Of a stretch of DNA of 64,000 nt, positions 1-12,123 are shown piece after piece. Position 1 is the stretch's first letter. Every line of letters begins with the position of its first letter. The stretch comes from Nannobrachium achirus (lineage: Eukaryota > Chordata > Actinopteri > Myctophiformes > Myctophidae): contig OY997657.1 in NCBI GenBank assembly GCA_963921795.1, positions 27,276,377 through 27,340,376 of the forward strand, given 5' to 3'. Position numbers and translations under genes: made by a program. The notes below the pieces were generated by a model. It was given only the letters and a program-made list of their open reading frames with translations. It was not told where the DNA came from and made no database searches.

Positions 1-310
1 TTAATGTTTAGGCACGTCATTGTCAAAATCGTAAAATATAGTCAAGATCTTTTCAAAAAGCAAAAACAAAACAAAAAGCAAAAATTGACGATCTACAAGC
101 TAACAATGTGTGACGCTTTGTGTGCTTGTAGATCAGCTATATTGCTAGTCATCATACATGAAGTATATGGGGTTAAATGCTTAAAATGTCTGAGAAACGT
201 GTGCAAGCATGGCATAGGTGTGCATGTGCATGTGCATGTTGGGGGTTTTCAGCCTTGTCAGCTGTAAGAAGGAGATCTCCAAGGAAAAAAGGTTGGGAAC
301 CACTTGAATA
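1..310. repeat. Relic of hAT-type MITE with hairpin module
   Basis: The segment holds a degenerate copy of the recurrent hairpin (84-143, arms GATCTACAAGC and GCTTGTAGATC) and ends near 305 in GGTTGGGAACCACTTG, which resembles the inverted end of hAT elements starting CAGTGGTTCCCAACC. The other end lies outside the window. No gene is visible. Confidence 0.45.
84..143. repeat. Hairpin module copy 1 (degenerate)
   Basis: The left arm GACGATCTACAAGC (87-100) pairs with the right arm GCTTGTAGATC (124-134). The inner stem has decayed. This is one of about 25 copies of the same hairpin in the window. Confidence 0.6.
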
Positions 311-392
311 GAGAAATAAGGCAATGATTTTGTTGGTGCTTTAATGCCACTTAAGCAGCCTACATTTCAATGTATTTGTTGATGACAAGGCC

Positions 393-735
<343 letters not shown>

Positions 736-739
736 CAAA

Positions 740-1423
740 CTGATGGGTTTGATTGTTATGCTATGTTGAAGATTTGAATACCGAGGACCACGATGGAAAT
801 CCCCAGGATCTTTTGTGTTATCCTTTTAGCCTTAATGTCTTACCGTATACTTTTATACATGTATGATTAATTAAGTATTCAATCTAAAAACTATCACTAT
901 CACTCCAGGGTATGGTACACAAACTGCATTAGCAATGTGTATAATGTAAGCTTAAAACACTTACAGTAATAATAATTATAGAGTTTCTGAAAGTAATGGC
1001 ATAGTTGACATTGTAACTGTAATACTATGACCCAGTTTGTCATCATTGAATCACTTCGCTGTCCATTAAAGTTACTGTATTTCATTATGTAATATGTTAC
1101 TTATGTAATGCGTTACCCCGCAACACTCTACTGTAGGTACAGTATCAGGTGTGAAACAGTTAAACAAACATGAGAAGAAGTTTGTGCAACACTTTCACCG
1201 GGCTAACTCTTACACAACCTTTGGGGAAAGGAAAGAATGCACAGTATAGAGTGAAGAAAAGGCTGAGAACAATAATCATACAGAGGCTGGGTGGCACAGT
1301 GAATGGGTGAATATTGTCCAAGAAACAAAGGAATGAGGATATTTCAACTATGTTTACCAAGGTATTGTAATGGTAGAGATAATGGCCATTATAGCGACAC
1401 AAGGCAAATAAGGTGGAAAGAAC
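740..1423. other. No gene seen; AT-rich unique sequence
   Basis: No convincing coding frame, RNA gene or repeat structure was recognised here. Confidence 0.5.
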
Positions 1424-1636
1424 CGATATACTACAGTTGCCTAGGCGTATACTTTCTGCTTCTTACAGAGTACTCTGCTAAAGAAAATGTTCCTTTAACT
1501 CTGTGTACAAATAAATGGATGCTGAATTACCATTTACATTTGTACACGCCCAAGAGTTACAAATGGATAAATTAACTCTGAGAACATAACTGTGTAAGAG
1601 GCAGAAAGTATACGCCTAGGCAACTGTAGTATATCG
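1424..1636. mobile_element. Short inverted-repeat MITE with about 42-bp TIRs
   Basis: The left end CGATATACTACAGTTGCCTA continues through GGCGTATACTTTCTGC and is repeated inverted at 1636, with one mismatch over about 42 bp. There is no coding capacity. TA dinucleotides next to CTACAG at both ends would fit a Tc1/mariner-type TA target, but the symmetry extends outside them, so the superfamily is uncertain. Confidence 0.75.
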
Positions 1637-1851
1637 AAATATATTAAACCTGTGTGGAAATTAATTGTGGAGGTACTTCTGGGGCTTACTGGCAAGTGCA
1701 TGTGCACAAGAAATTCTGGCACTGATCAGTTTGAAGGATTAGTTCCTGACACACAGACAGACACACAGAGCTCATAGAGCCACTCCGTAAATCTCTGTAA
1801 ATGAGTGTCTAATATAGACATGATATAACACAACTCTCTATTGACATACTG

Positions 1852-2310
1852 CAGGGTTCCCCAATTAGTTTTCCCCAAGGGCCGAATTATGTCTAGGGTA
1901 CCAAGCCGAGGGCCACAACATTGCAGGGGGCGACGGTGGCGTTCCCGCTACTCCAGCGACTGCGACAGTTCAGATATCGTTGCTGTAGGGTGAAAATCTT
2001 GTATGTCCAAAACCATTCGTTTTGCATTTATCATTTTAAAAATTATTTAAACTAGTGAAAACAGCCGATCTACAAGCACACAACGTTGTGTGCTTGAAGA
2101 TCTGCTGTTTTCACTACTTTTGTGCGACGGCCTTGTATGATTTGCGAAAGAACGTACAAATTTGGAGATACGAGATTTCCACCCGACAACGACGATATAC
2201 TAGTGTTGTTGCTGCTCTTATACCACCATTATTACTGGGGTTGGTGTGGGCCAGACAGTAGCCCCCCGCGGGCCGCAAATGGCCCGCGGGCCGCCTATTG
2301 GGGAACCCTG
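1852..2310. mobile_element. hAT-type MITE (CAGGGTTCCCCAAT) carrying a nested hairpin MITE
   Basis: The termini CAGGGTTCCCCAAT and ATTGGGGAACCCTG are inverse to each other. They are flanked by an 8-bp target duplication, ACATACTG at 1844-1851 and ACATACTC at 2311-2318 (one mismatch). The 8-bp duplication and CAG-type ends are typical of hAT elements. No transposase is present. A second element with its own ends fills 1974-2198. Confidence 0.85.
1974..2198. mobile_element. ATATCG-type hairpin MITE, copy a
   Basis: The ends ATATCGTTGCTGTAGGGTG and CACCCGACAACGACGATAT are near-perfect inverses. The middle is the hairpin module at 2055-2114, an almost perfect 60-nt palindrome with core CACAACGTTGTG. 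It is the shortest well-preserved copy of this family in the window (225 bp) and has no coding capacity. Confidence 0.8.
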
Positions 2311-2318
2311 ACATACTC

Positions 2319-3354
2319 AACTAACATGCACTCATTCATCAATAGAGCATAATGAAAGGCATTTCTTCCTGGAAGTGCTATCATCAGACAGATTGATGGC
2401 CTGCATTCATGTCTCCAAGGAACAGCTACAACTGAACACTATGTCGAAATGTTACAGATAACGCGGCTGTAAAGATTAAATGATTGTTAGTGGCATTCAG
2501 CATGAAGTAAACTCATAACCAGACACCATCATTGACAAGAGCTCCTTCCTTTTTTTCTCTCTGTTATTACTCAAGAAATGTTTTCTTTAAATTCGATTTA
2601 GAATCCACCAGTCATTTCCAACTGTCCCAACAGGATATTAGCAATTTAAAATGTTCTAATGGGAAGCATATCTATGTTTTCTCAGCCCTACAGTGTATGT
2701 TCCCTCAACCCTAACCCAACTCCAATCCCAACCCCAATACATCTATGGAACATCATTATCATTATCACTAGAAGGTAAAATTGTATACTCTCATAACATA
2801 TTTCTGATTCCTGAATTTCTATTGTTGATGTATATGGGAATTCCCCTTATTATGTTTCCTTTATCTACATTTAAACTTTTTTGTTTCCTTTTTTTTCTCT
2901 TTTTCTTCATTCTCATATCTGCTATTAGGCTGATGTATATCCTTGAATTTTAAACACTTCTAACTAATCAATGTATTTTACTCCATGAATACGTAGGATA
3001 GGCATCCATAAGCTTTCAGCGTCAGCCTATTCCTTTTGATCACCTGTAACAATGACTAAGTGGATGTATGACCTGTATGTGAGTATAAAAAAAAAACATA
3101 CTGTAGGGCTGACCTAATAACATATGTACAACTTTAAAAGCAAGGAATTTCTGCTCAGACATGGGTTAGTGGCTTTGACCCTTCTGCCTTTGTAATAACA
3201 TTTACCCCTGCTGGATCTCCCTGAGGCCCTCACTTACGTCTCTTCCCTATTCTATCTAATTCTCTGCCCTACTGACATGATAGCACAATGCTATTGAGGA
3301 GATGCCCTTCATCCCCTTTTAATACTATAATTACCCTGCCACACATTGTAATTG
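2319..3354. other. No gene seen; AT-rich unique sequence
   Basis: Only short frames with no recognisable domain occur. A weak telomere-like CCCTAACCC lies near 2707. No other structure was noted. Confidence 0.5.
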
Positions 3355-3600
3355 GTCCTGTCTGTTTGTGTGTGTGTTTGCTTGTTTGTTAGCAAGATAA
3401 TTAGAAAACGGATGGGCAGATTATCCTGGTCTTTGAGCGAATGATCAATAGAGGGGGCCGCCAAGAGATGATATATTTTGGGGCACAAAGGTCAACGGTC
3501 AAGGTCACAGCCAAGAGATATACTGTACAGTAGAGCTGGATACGTTAGCTATTTGCAGGCGAGGGTTTGCACCCTATGGTCAAGTTATATTAGTCTGTCT
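3355..3600. repeat. Probable interspersed repeat of unknown class
   Basis: It holds GTCTGTTTGTGTG, GTTAGCAAGATAATTAG and GGTCAAGGTCACAGCC, a layout I associate with a common fish interspersed repeat. No termini or target duplication were found, so this call rests on recognition only. Confidence 0.35.
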
Positions 3601-4520
3601 GGTCTATTTCATTTTCATTTATTTGTTTATTTAGACGGGACAATGCATATTAATTAACATTACATGAATCAATGTAAATACACCGGATTTAGCAAGATGC
3701 TAATCTTTGTCCGTAGTCCCCAAACATCAAACATCAACATCAACAATACTGACATAAAAAGACACATTAAGTATGCAAATACAAAATACATAATTTATTC
3801 TATTATTATAGAATAAATAATTTGTAATCAAGATGTTATAATGATGTGATGAGATGAACAATAACTTGTTCATTGTTAACATGACATTTTAATCAATATT
3901 TTGTGGATGTCCTGGGCCAGGACATCCACAAAGGACTCCAGGCAAAGTTTTAGGATTCTCATCTTATTTAAGCCGGCTCATTTCACAGTATATTTCTCCC
4001 ATCCACAATGTGAACAGTCAGGCAATATGCACATACTCCTAATTGTATTCTGTATGCAGAAGCCTCAGCCACTATATCTGCGCATTCATTGTACCTGACA
4101 GGAACATTCTTATAGATTGAATCTACGGTGTTGTGATTAATGACTCCAACAGAGACCATCCATCACTGACACTAGGCCTTTATCTATTACTGTTTAGGAA
4201 CGAATCCAAACAAAACACAGGTCGGAGCACACCCTGTAGTGTAAGGGATACTTCCCCTTTCTTTTGGCCTGGCTTGACTTGGCTTGGTGATAACCCCGAA
4301 ACACTTCAGAGGGTTTGGATGACACTTGTTTAAAGATTTATTGTTTAAGTTGGAAAAATGTCAACCGAAAACAGGGCGTAATTCTTCTTATTCTAAGTTC
4401 TGGAAATGTGCAGTTTCTAATCATCACATCTACCAGATGTACCCTGGCATCCTTATTTTGGGAAAATCATAACTTTTATTATTATTATTATTAATATTAT
4501 TATTATTATTACTTCCAAAA
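3601..4520. other. No gene; retroelement-like scrap and (TTA)n tract
   Basis: Bases 3600-3720 (TTTATTTAGACGGGACAATG and following) resemble a fish retroelement end. The sequence at 3901-3930 has a small perfect inverted repeat, TGGATGTCCTGGGCCAGGACATCCA. A (TTA)n tract lies at 4473-4512. No coding exon was recognised. Confidence 0.35.
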
Positions 4521-4590
4521 TAGTAAAAATAGCCAATCTACAAGCAATGAGATGTGTTGGGAGCTTGTCATTTATTTTCACTATTTGTTG
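4521..4590. repeat. Hairpin module copy 3 (degenerate)
   Basis: AAAATAGCCAATCTACAAGC is followed by a decayed right arm, GAGCTTGTC and TATTTTCACTA. The flanks TAGTAAAAAT and TTTTCACTA still pair. Confidence 0.5.
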
Positions 4591-4625
4591 TTTGACTGGT
4601 AAAGTATAGGGCTTGAGTGGTTAAC

Positions 4626-4897
4626 TTAAAGGGATATTCCACTTTCAAAAAAGCTTTTGGTAATTGTACTGTCTAATCAGGCTTTTGGGAACACCCAGGA
4701 CAGTTTTTGAATTTCTTGATTCAGTATTTAGATATTTGATATTTATTTTCCCCATTTTGCCACCTTCCAGGACCTTCCTATGCAAACCCATTATAACTTC
4801 AAACTCCATTTTAACCATGATAGATTCAATGAAAACAACTGTCCTTTTTTCTGGTGACTCCTGACACCCTCCGAATACGTGAGCAGGCAGTGTTTAA
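4626..4897. mobile_element. Single arm of the TTAA foldback element
   Basis: The sequence from TTAAAGGGATATTCCACTTTC onward matches the left arm of the large palindrome at 29635-30288, including AACTTCAAACTCCATTTTAACC and ATACGTGAGCAGGC. It stops at GTTTAAGG, so TTAA stands at both edges. Only one arm is present and there is no coding capacity. Confidence 0.7.
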
Positions 4898-5201
4898 GGA
4901 AAGCTTAATTTGTTTCCAGTTCCATCAAATGGCCAAACAAACAAATAGATGACTTGTACCCAAGAAAACAGAATGAGGTGGACTGTATCCAGTACCAGTA
5001 TCTGTGTATTCCTGATGGGTGTTGCAAAAAAAAAAAAAAAACACATCATCACATCCATTGCCACAAGAGGAGCCCAAGGAAGACAGCAACAGGCATGAAA
5101 TAAACCAACCCTTTCTGCTATGCTAAATATCATCAAAGAAACCAGTTCTTTCATAAATTAATGCCATTTGTCACTAACTATTACAGTACAAACATACAGT
5201 T

Positions 5202-5620
5202 GCGAAAATAGCCAATTTAAAAGCTTGTGAGCTTGTGGATCTACTATTTTCACAATCAAAAATGTTTTGCCCCGTTTGTGGGAATGGCAGTGTCAGTGGC
5301 TCAGGGGTAGAGTGGCCTCTTGTTAACCGCAAGGTTCCCAGTTCGATCCCCTGCTCCCCCATAGTTAGTATAGAAGTGTCCTTGAGCAAGACGCTGAACC
5401 CCTAATTCCTCCCGATGAGCAGGTCAGTGCCTTGCATGGTTTCCTCCGTCATCAGTGTGTGAATGTGTGTGTGAATGGGTGAATGTAATGCACAATCTAT
5501 GTAAATCTATGTATGTAGGATGCTGTATAAATGCACCATTTACCATTTACAAACGTTTCACCTATAATGACATGCCCTTTAGGCACTTATAGGGACGCCA
5601 GGTTGACCGCTAGGTCTGTG
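5202..5620. repeat. Hairpin-bearing repeat (CCTATAAT type) split by a SINE
   Basis: The hairpin copy at 5202-5255 is followed, after the SINE at 5289-5551, by CACCTATAATGACATGCCC and ATAGGGACGCCAGGTTGA. The same hairpin-plus-flank arrangement recurs without the SINE at 8677-8840, and inverted and decayed at 61505-61600. Confidence 0.55.
5289..5551 (+). mobile_element. tRNA-derived SINE, copy 1
   Basis: It has an A-box-like TGGCTCAGGGGTAGAG and a B-box GTTCGATCCC about 40 nt later, the Pol III promoter layout of a tRNA head. The body CCTTGAGCAAGACGCTGAACCCC is shared with 6366-6605. It ends with repeated CCATTTAC. It is a retroposon, not a functional tRNA gene. Confidence 0.75.
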
Positions 5621-5639
5621 GGGTTTATACATATTTCAC

Positions 5640-6365
5640 CAATGAAAAACTATTAACTATAAACTACAGATGATCGATCCGAACACAGGTTCTTTCCATT
5701 TCCTGAAAAGAAACCGTTTTGGACATACAAGCTTTCCGCCCAACAGCGCGATAGATTCTTTTGCTGATAAATACTGAGTAAGCAACATACGAGGGTCATA
5801 CCATTCTCTCGAGACAGAGTCATGATAGCTTACGCAAAGGAAGAGGGACAGACCGAGTGGGCGTTCCCCTTTCTTTGACGATGGCTTGCCAGATTGGGGT
5901 CATAGTGATTGAGGGTACAACTGAGGGGACCCGACCAGGTGTAACAAAGAAATCCTTCCCATCCTCCTTCCCAGTCCCCACAAAGTATCATGGATCTTAC
6001 CTAATCTAAATAAAGACAAACATGACCTAACAAAACAAAAAGCCCACCCACACCAAGGCTGTAACCCACGTTAACGCTGACAAGCACAACAGCGGTCTGG
6101 CATGGCTGGAGGCTGGCAAGGAGAAAGACATCATATGGTTTGTGACATCCAGTTTTATAGTTGAGCCCATTGTCACAGGAGCCAATCATCAGCTAGTTCC
6201 ACCTAGTAGTCTACCACTCACACTCAACCACAATCAGAGACCACTCACAAACCAGCTGGTAGCCTACTCAACAAGTCACTCATTGTCACTCAATCATAGA
6301 CCAATGAGGGGAGAGACATGCACAGGGAAGACAACACACCAAAGCTATGATAGACGAAGGTACCG
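5640..6365. other. No gene seen
   Basis: No domain, RNA gene or clear repeat was recognised. The short open frames on both strands have no family resemblance. Confidence 0.5.
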
Positions 6366-6605
6366 GTAGGAATCAGGGGTAGAGCAACCATCGTTACAAC
6401 ACAGAGGGTTCCCAAAGGGTTTCCAGTTTGATCCCAGGCTCCCCCGAAGAGTCCTTGAGCAAGACTCTGAACCCCTAGTTGCTCCCGGTGAGCAGGTTGG
6501 TGCCTTGCATGATTTCATCTGTCATCGGTGTATGAAAGTGTGTGTGAATGGGTGAATGCATACACAATCTCTGTAAAGCACCTTAAATAAAGGCGCTAAA
6601 TCTGT
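6366..6605 (+). mobile_element. tRNA-derived SINE, copy 2 (older)
   Basis: The body shared with copy 1 (GAGTCCTTGAGCAAGACTCTGAACCCCTAG and GAGCAGGTTGGTGCCTTGCATG) is preceded by a decayed B-box, AGTTTGATCCC. The tail CTCTGTAAAGCACCTTAAATAAAGGCGCTAAAT is typical of fish tRNA SINE 3' ends. Confidence 0.65.
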
Positions 6606-6611
6606 GCCACC

Positions 6612-6759
6612 TCATTAACTTTTTTTTGAGCGGTGGTCACACCGTCTCCTATACGTGGCCGTGTGTGTGGGTATGTATGCGTCCGTCCGGCCGTCCGGCC
6701 GTGTATGTAGCCTGGCAGTACCTTTTCTGACCACACATGTTAAGGGAGGGGCGCTGTTG

Positions 6760-6811
<52 letters not shown>

Positions 6812-6850
6812 GGGGGAGGGGGGGGGGGTTGGTGGGTAAACCACCGCTCA
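6612..6850. repeat. Microsatellite-bearing repeat, copy B, with (CA)n core
   Basis: TTTTTTTTGAGCGGTGGTCAC and CTATACGTGGCCGTGTGTG lead to CCACACATGTTAAGGGAGGGGCGCTGTTG and then (CA)n at 6763-6809. The same order, inverted, occurs at 53335-53560. Copy A at 393 shares the GAGCGGTG start. Confidence 0.6.
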
Positions 6851-6891
6851 GTTCACACGGGTGTGATTTTATTATTGTTTTTAAAAGAAAA

Positions 6892-6950
6892 AAGCTCACA
6901 ACATATTGTGAAGCGAGGGCGTTGTGAGATTGTAGATCTGCTATTTCTGC
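6892..6950. repeat. Hairpin module copy 5
   Basis: AAGCTCACAACAT on the left pairs with GTTGTGAGATTGTAGATCTG on the right. The outer left arm is truncated. No enclosing element could be delimited. Confidence 0.5.
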
Positions 6951-7009
6951 TATATTCAGTAGTGTGAAAACCATATTTTGCACGTTATTGAGCCAGGTAA
7001 AGCTCAATA

Positions 7010-7635
7010 ACGCTTGAGTGCAACTGAGTGCATAGCGTGTATCATGAGTCTCCCTCGGTTTGCATTAATCTGCTCTTGTAGTAGAGAAAGAGCGCATGCG
7101 TTGATTTGAGATAAGCTGGCTTGGGGAGGGCCCATTCACTGGAGTTCTTCAGGGGCCAAGTCATTTCTCTGTTCAGGCCTGAGAGCAAGTGCTTTAAACG
7201 AGAACAAAATTTGCATCAGCTATGAATAGCGGAAAACCCTGGAACAAGGAAGAGCAGCCTCTGTACAGTTGTATATTGTTGCGCATGCACATACGCACAC
7301 GCGCATTGCATGTATGCATGTTCGATCGCTCGCTCGCTCGCTCAATCACTCACTCACTCACTCACTCACTCACTCACATACTTGACAAGCAAGCAGTGAG
7401 AGGGGGCCGCATTGGGGAGATCTGTTCACCTAAGTAAGTTACTCCACATTGACATTACACACACTCTACGTTGCATACACATATTGTGTCCAGCTGGAAA
7501 AGTGCCCTGCTTCTTGTTGAATCAAGTCATCATGAGTGGATCAGCAACTTTAGAGATTCATTACATCACAGCCACATAACATGTTAATTACAGCTCACTT
7601 GAATTGAACAAAATAATGTTTTGGGGATGGCGTTG

Positions 7636-7636
<1 letters not shown>
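7010..7636. other. No gene; short (CTCG)n/(CTCA)n tract
   Basis: A tetranucleotide tract lies at 7325-7377. No coding exon was recognised. Confidence 0.5.
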
Positions 7637-7697
<61 letters not shown>

Positions 7698-7698
7698 A
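7637..7698. repeat. (TCTG)n microsatellite
   Basis: About 15 near-perfect TCTG units. The minus-strand frame through it (DRQT repeat) is an artefact. Confidence 0.9.
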
Positions 7699-8676
7699 TG
7701 TCCAATAATTTGGTCCCAAACAAGATACCGGTATCTCGAAAACTAGACTTGCTGAGCACATTTATGTTCCCTACTAGGGGACAAACCGTACTGATTTTGA
7801 TGACCATATGTCTTTTCCTCTACTGCCAACCGTAGGCCAGAATGTTTGTTTGTGTTAATTTTTAGCCTAACTATGAGTTTGTATGTCAGTCAGTTCAAAC
7901 CGCTTTCATCCGGTTTTGTCTGAGAAGCAGCATGGGCACATCAGTGGGTGACAATTTTACTGCGCCGAACAGATTTTGCAAATAGAACAAGCTGATAATT
8001 ATTCATAGCGTGATACTGCTGGCTCACCAGCATATTTGGGTTTACTTCACATCTTTACATCAGAGCAAGCAGACAAAGGCCCAGCCAAGGCCCAGCCAAA
8101 TCATCCGTGCAACTGTATTTGAATAAACTGTATTTTATTATATTACTTTACTTATCTTGGCTCAGCATATAAATAAGAGTACAACTTACACCGATTTGAG
8201 AAACCATTCCATCTCCAACGACAAAAGCAGACACTAAATAGCAAGTGGCTCCAGATCAGTGATCAGGTACTCCCTGCTGACTGTCGCTAAAGTTCACAGG
8301 GAGGTGATGCGTCTAGATTTCTCTTCCAGGTTGACTCCTGGATGAAATAACTGTTGATCTGGTGCCAGGAATGTTATAAGCAAAGACCTAGGCTGTTTGA
8401 TTCCAGCTTTTAATAAATAAGGACAAATATGGTGAACGATCAATTTGTCCATACAGCAGTGAATCGCAAACATTCACCTAGTGTCCTTGTCTTTCTTGCA
8501 GTTGTATAATTAGGGGCAGTTAGACCCATCACCCAGCACCTACAGTAATAAGATAAAAAATGTAAACAGTAGTACTAGGGGTCCTGAGCACCAGAGTGGC
8601 GGAAACCAGTGTCATTTTGTCCAAAGCCTTAACCATTTAAGCCCTATACACCTGCACTTCGTCGTACACAAAATAT
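7699..8676. other. No gene seen
   Basis: No supported coding exon. A piece near 7860-7960 (GTCAGTCAGTTCAAACCG) may be an old interspersed repeat, but no ends are visible. Confidence 0.45.
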
Positions 8677-8840
8677 AAAAAATAGCTGATCTACAAGCTC
8701 ACAATGTGTAGTGTTGGGATGTGTTTGAGTTTGTGGATCTGCTATTTTTGCTATTTGCTAAAATGTTGAAGTTCTTTGTCTTTTTCTTGTTTCGCCTATA
8801 ATTACATGCCCAAAATAGGGACACCAGGTTGAAAGTGATT
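8677..8840. repeat. Hairpin module copy 6 with CCTATAAT-type flank
   Basis: The arm ATAGCTGATCTACAAGCTCAC pairs with GTTTGAGTTTGTGGATCTGCTAT. Downstream follow CGCCTATAATTACATGCCC and ATAGGGACACCAGGTTGA, the same as at 5560-5615. Confidence 0.6.
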
Positions 8841-8899
8841 AAAGCTGCATTGTGTGACCTTTTTGCACATAAAGTGTACACACCAGCCTTACGTATCAT

Positions 8900-9190
8900 C
8901 ATCAGGCCACCAGGTAGTGAGGCAGGGATTATGTTTTCGCCCCTGTAGGTTTGTGTGTCCGTCTGTACAGCTAGTGTATCTCAGACGCCACTGGACCAAT
9001 CGGCGTCAAACTTTGCATGCACACTCCCAGTTGGCCAAACCCCCACATTTTTCTAATTAGCCTCATGGCTGCACTATAACAGGCCGCTTTATGTTTTTGG
9101 CCTAAAACACAGCATCCTATCTACCCCAAATGTAGCGTTCCAGACTGACACAGCCCTGGGTAGGCCACCCAGCCTGGTAGAGATCTGCCC
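8900..9190. repeat. Degenerate copy of the GTCTCCACCAG element
   Basis: CACATTTTTCTAATTAGCCTCATGG and ACTATAACAGGCCG match 17140-17320 (TTTTTCAAATCAGCCTCATGG, GCGCTATAACAGGCCG). It ends GCCTGGTAGAGATCTG, a decayed version of the right terminus GCCTGGTGGAGACCTG. Confidence 0.6.
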
Positions 9191-9679
9191 CCTTTTTTGG
9201 TTTTTCCTCCTTAATAAAGAATGTCCAAAGTTCGCAGAACTCTAAGCTCACCAGGCTGCCCCATGTCCATGCGATATTCTATGGCCTGTAGATACGTTTG
9301 TCTTGCTTTGGGTTACCATAGTCTGTGGTGCATGTGAAGGGTAGGGGGATGGTTGTGACATCAAATTATAATACTTAATAATAATTCCCCTAGTTTATTG
9401 GTAGTGGCCATGCATCAGACTTTAATTGTAATTAACGTTTGAACCAAAGCAGACCCATTGGCAAGTTCACTGTGTCATGTTCTGCTGTTTATGACCTATC
9501 ACAAGATTCACTCATGAAATCCAACTGACGCCAGTGAACAGACAGTCAATAAATGACGTAGAGATTACATGAGCTCTGACGTATGTGCTGGACATGATTA
9601 TATGATGTGACAAGTGGAAAACAGTCCTCACTGGTAGGAAGGATAAGAAGAGATTTTCTACCTGCATGCAACTAATGAT
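9191..9679. other. No gene seen
   Basis: No supported coding exon or repeat structure. Confidence 0.5.
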
Positions 9680-9694
9680 CCCCCCCCCCCCCCA

Positions 9695-9752
<58 letters not shown>
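9680..9752. repeat. Poly-C followed by (CA)n microsatellite
   Basis: A run of about 14 C is followed by (CA)n. A short telomere-like run, (CCCTAA)4, lies about 45 nt further on at 9797-9819. Confidence 0.9.
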
Positions 9753-9755
<3 letters not shown>

Positions 9756-9819
9756 TTAATTAATCTATGTGATTCACTTATGAAACTATGAAATGACCCT
9801 AACCCTAACCCTAACCCAA

Positions 9820-11070
9820 AGTACAATATAATGGGAAATACTTGCAAATTGAACAATACCTCTTCAAATGGCTTAATCTGTTTATACACGTCAAAAACAT
9901 AATTTATCATTTTACCATAATTATGCAACAAAGACACTTTCACATTTTTATGTAAAGTAATAAATAGCACATATACTGTATCAGAAAATACATATACACT
10001 TAGGGACTCCCATAGATTTTACTGTGATTCCTTTTTGGACAGCAAATATTACACAACCAAGTCAAGCCTGTGTTGACTGACTATTAGGCCATAGAGATTA
10101 GTAATGACATATATATCATCTTTGCTATTTGCAGAGGTGACAGCTTCTTGATAAGTGGATAATTCATCACAAGCTGTACAGGGCCAGAAAGACACACACC
10201 AGGGTATGTACTATTGATGTTGAAGAGGCAATGTAACCAGCCACATGACATTGAAATTATGTCTAATTTCTTCATGTTTCATTCACCTTTTATTCATATC
10301 ACATACAATACTGTATGTAATCTCCAAGCTAGGAAGTGATACGAGACTAAATGTAGCCTATATAAGAAGAAGAAGAAGAAGAATGAAAACAACTAGCTGG
10401 TTCCTGAAAACTCACATACCGTAAATCAGATTACAGATAATGTGATCATATGGCCTCATCTATAAGTGGCTGAATTTCAATTAGAGTAATCTTTGAGTGT
10501 TTATTGCGCTATTCAAAATACAACCTGAAATGAATTGCCTTCAGATTTTGCAGGCAAGGAAATCAGAAAGTAATGAGATTCCCTTTATTTGTCTTTTGCT
10601 TATTATTTCCTCTTTCCCTATCTGCAAGCTCTCCCTTTGCTATGATAATGGTTTGTGTGCTCTTCCACCAAGCACAGCTATTCAGCTCCAGTGCAGATTC
10701 AATATCCTCTCTTCCTTCCTCAGCAAACACATCATTTTATTGGCCTAGAGAACAGAGTCTGTGCATAGAACAGGAACAATTTGGTTTCCTCTTTTTTATA
10801 TGAGGAAAAAAATGCCAGACAAAATTGTTATATGGCTAGACTTTCTTCCTCTATACATGTATTACATGCAGAAACACACACACGAACGCACGCACATGCA
10901 TGCACGTACGTACAGTCAGACAGTATAACATGAACAGGTCGTACATAGTGTTGTCTCTTGCACGCATGCAAAGCATGACCTTCGTCAAATGAGGTTCTGA
11001 GTAAATATTTAAGCAGTCAATCAGCCAGTTCAGATGTTAATAAAGAAAATGCCTGAAGCCGTCGTGGCAC

Positions 11071-11072
<2 letters not shown>
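9820..11072. other. No gene; AT-rich sequence
   Basis: Contains an (AAG)n tract near 10366-10382. The open frames at 10497-10803 have no recognisable domain and no splice context. Confidence 0.5.

Positions 11073-11113
<41 letters not shown>
11073..11113. repeat. (GA)n microsatellite
   Basis: About 20 GA units. Confidence 0.9.
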
Positions 11114-11115
<2 letters not shown>

Positions 11116-11271
11116 CGTCATCAGCAGGTCATAGACGACCTTTACTGTTGACACTATTTCCATCCCTCTCACATTAACTCTTTCCATGATGGTTAACCTG
11201 CCTGTACGTGTGATTCACTTCTAAGGAGTACATTCAGATATGAACCTGAAACCTCCTCACATGTCACAAGG

Positions 11272-11421
<150 letters not shown>

Positions 11422-11723
11422 CCATGACTAATCTTGGAAACCACTACATCGATCAGTGTCAATGTCTTGTGCACACTACTGGTAAGGCCAAAGAAATCAA
11501 TCCCGGAATATTTTTCAAATTGGCCCCATGGTTCAGTGCCAATGCAACAATTACACTAAAACCCGATAGAGGCGTTACATCACATGTGTGAAAACTTTCA
11601 CTGTCCTCACCACATTAAGTAGCTACCCATGAACGCATGAGTCATCTGATAATGACCATCAAACAGGTTTTTTGATATATGATGGCTCTAATTGGCTTAC
11701 AAAATTAGTGGGAACTGGGAAGC

Positions 11724-11915
11724 TATCCACAACTTTCCAACATCACATCGTGCATTGCGCAGAAGTTGCACGGAGCTTCCGGCGCCGCAGCCGAGTGTGA
11801 TCTACAAGCTCACAACGGTTGCATCTGCGACGCGACGTGAGCTTGTATGTCTGCTGTTAACCGGAAGTCTGGTGCAAAAAAATCTCCAGTAAATTCCTGA
11901 GGAAAGAGGTGGATA
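11724..11915. mobile_element. MITE with TATCCAC termini and hairpin module, copy 1
   Basis: The ends TATCCACAACTTTCC and GGAAAGAGGTGGATA are near inverses. The hairpin at 11798-11857 (TGATCTACAAGCTCAC and GTGAGCTTGTATGTC) lies in the middle. An inverted copy is at 28213-28395. Shared inner parts include GCATTGCGCAGA and CTTCCGGCGCCG. Confidence 0.75.
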
Positions 11916-11946
11916 GACCACACCTTCAAAAGCATTTTCACTTCTG

Positions 11947-12123
11947 GGGCGCCCGGTGGCCTACTGGTCTAAGTGCATACCATAGGCATTGATGCCTGGC
12001 GGCGTCGCCGGTTCGATTCCCGATCCGGACGACCTTTGCCGCATGTCTCTCCCCATCTCTCCCCCAATTTCCTGTCAGTCTACTGTCCTATCAATAAAGG
12101 CATAAAAGCCCAAAAAAACAAAT
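11947..12123 (+). mobile_element. tRNA-derived SINE with 15-bp target duplication
   Basis: The head GGCGCCCGGTGGCCTACTGG and the B-box GGTTCGATTCC lie about 60 nt apart. The tail ends AATAAAGGCATAAAAGCCC followed by A-rich sequence. GCATTTTCACTTCTG stands before (11932-11946) and after (12124-12138) the element, proving retroposition. Confidence 0.9.

Noticed and set aside
5289-5551. tRNA gene suggested by A and B boxes
   Set aside because: The cloverleaf is not intact, the sequence continues into a shared SINE body, and a second copy exists at 6366.
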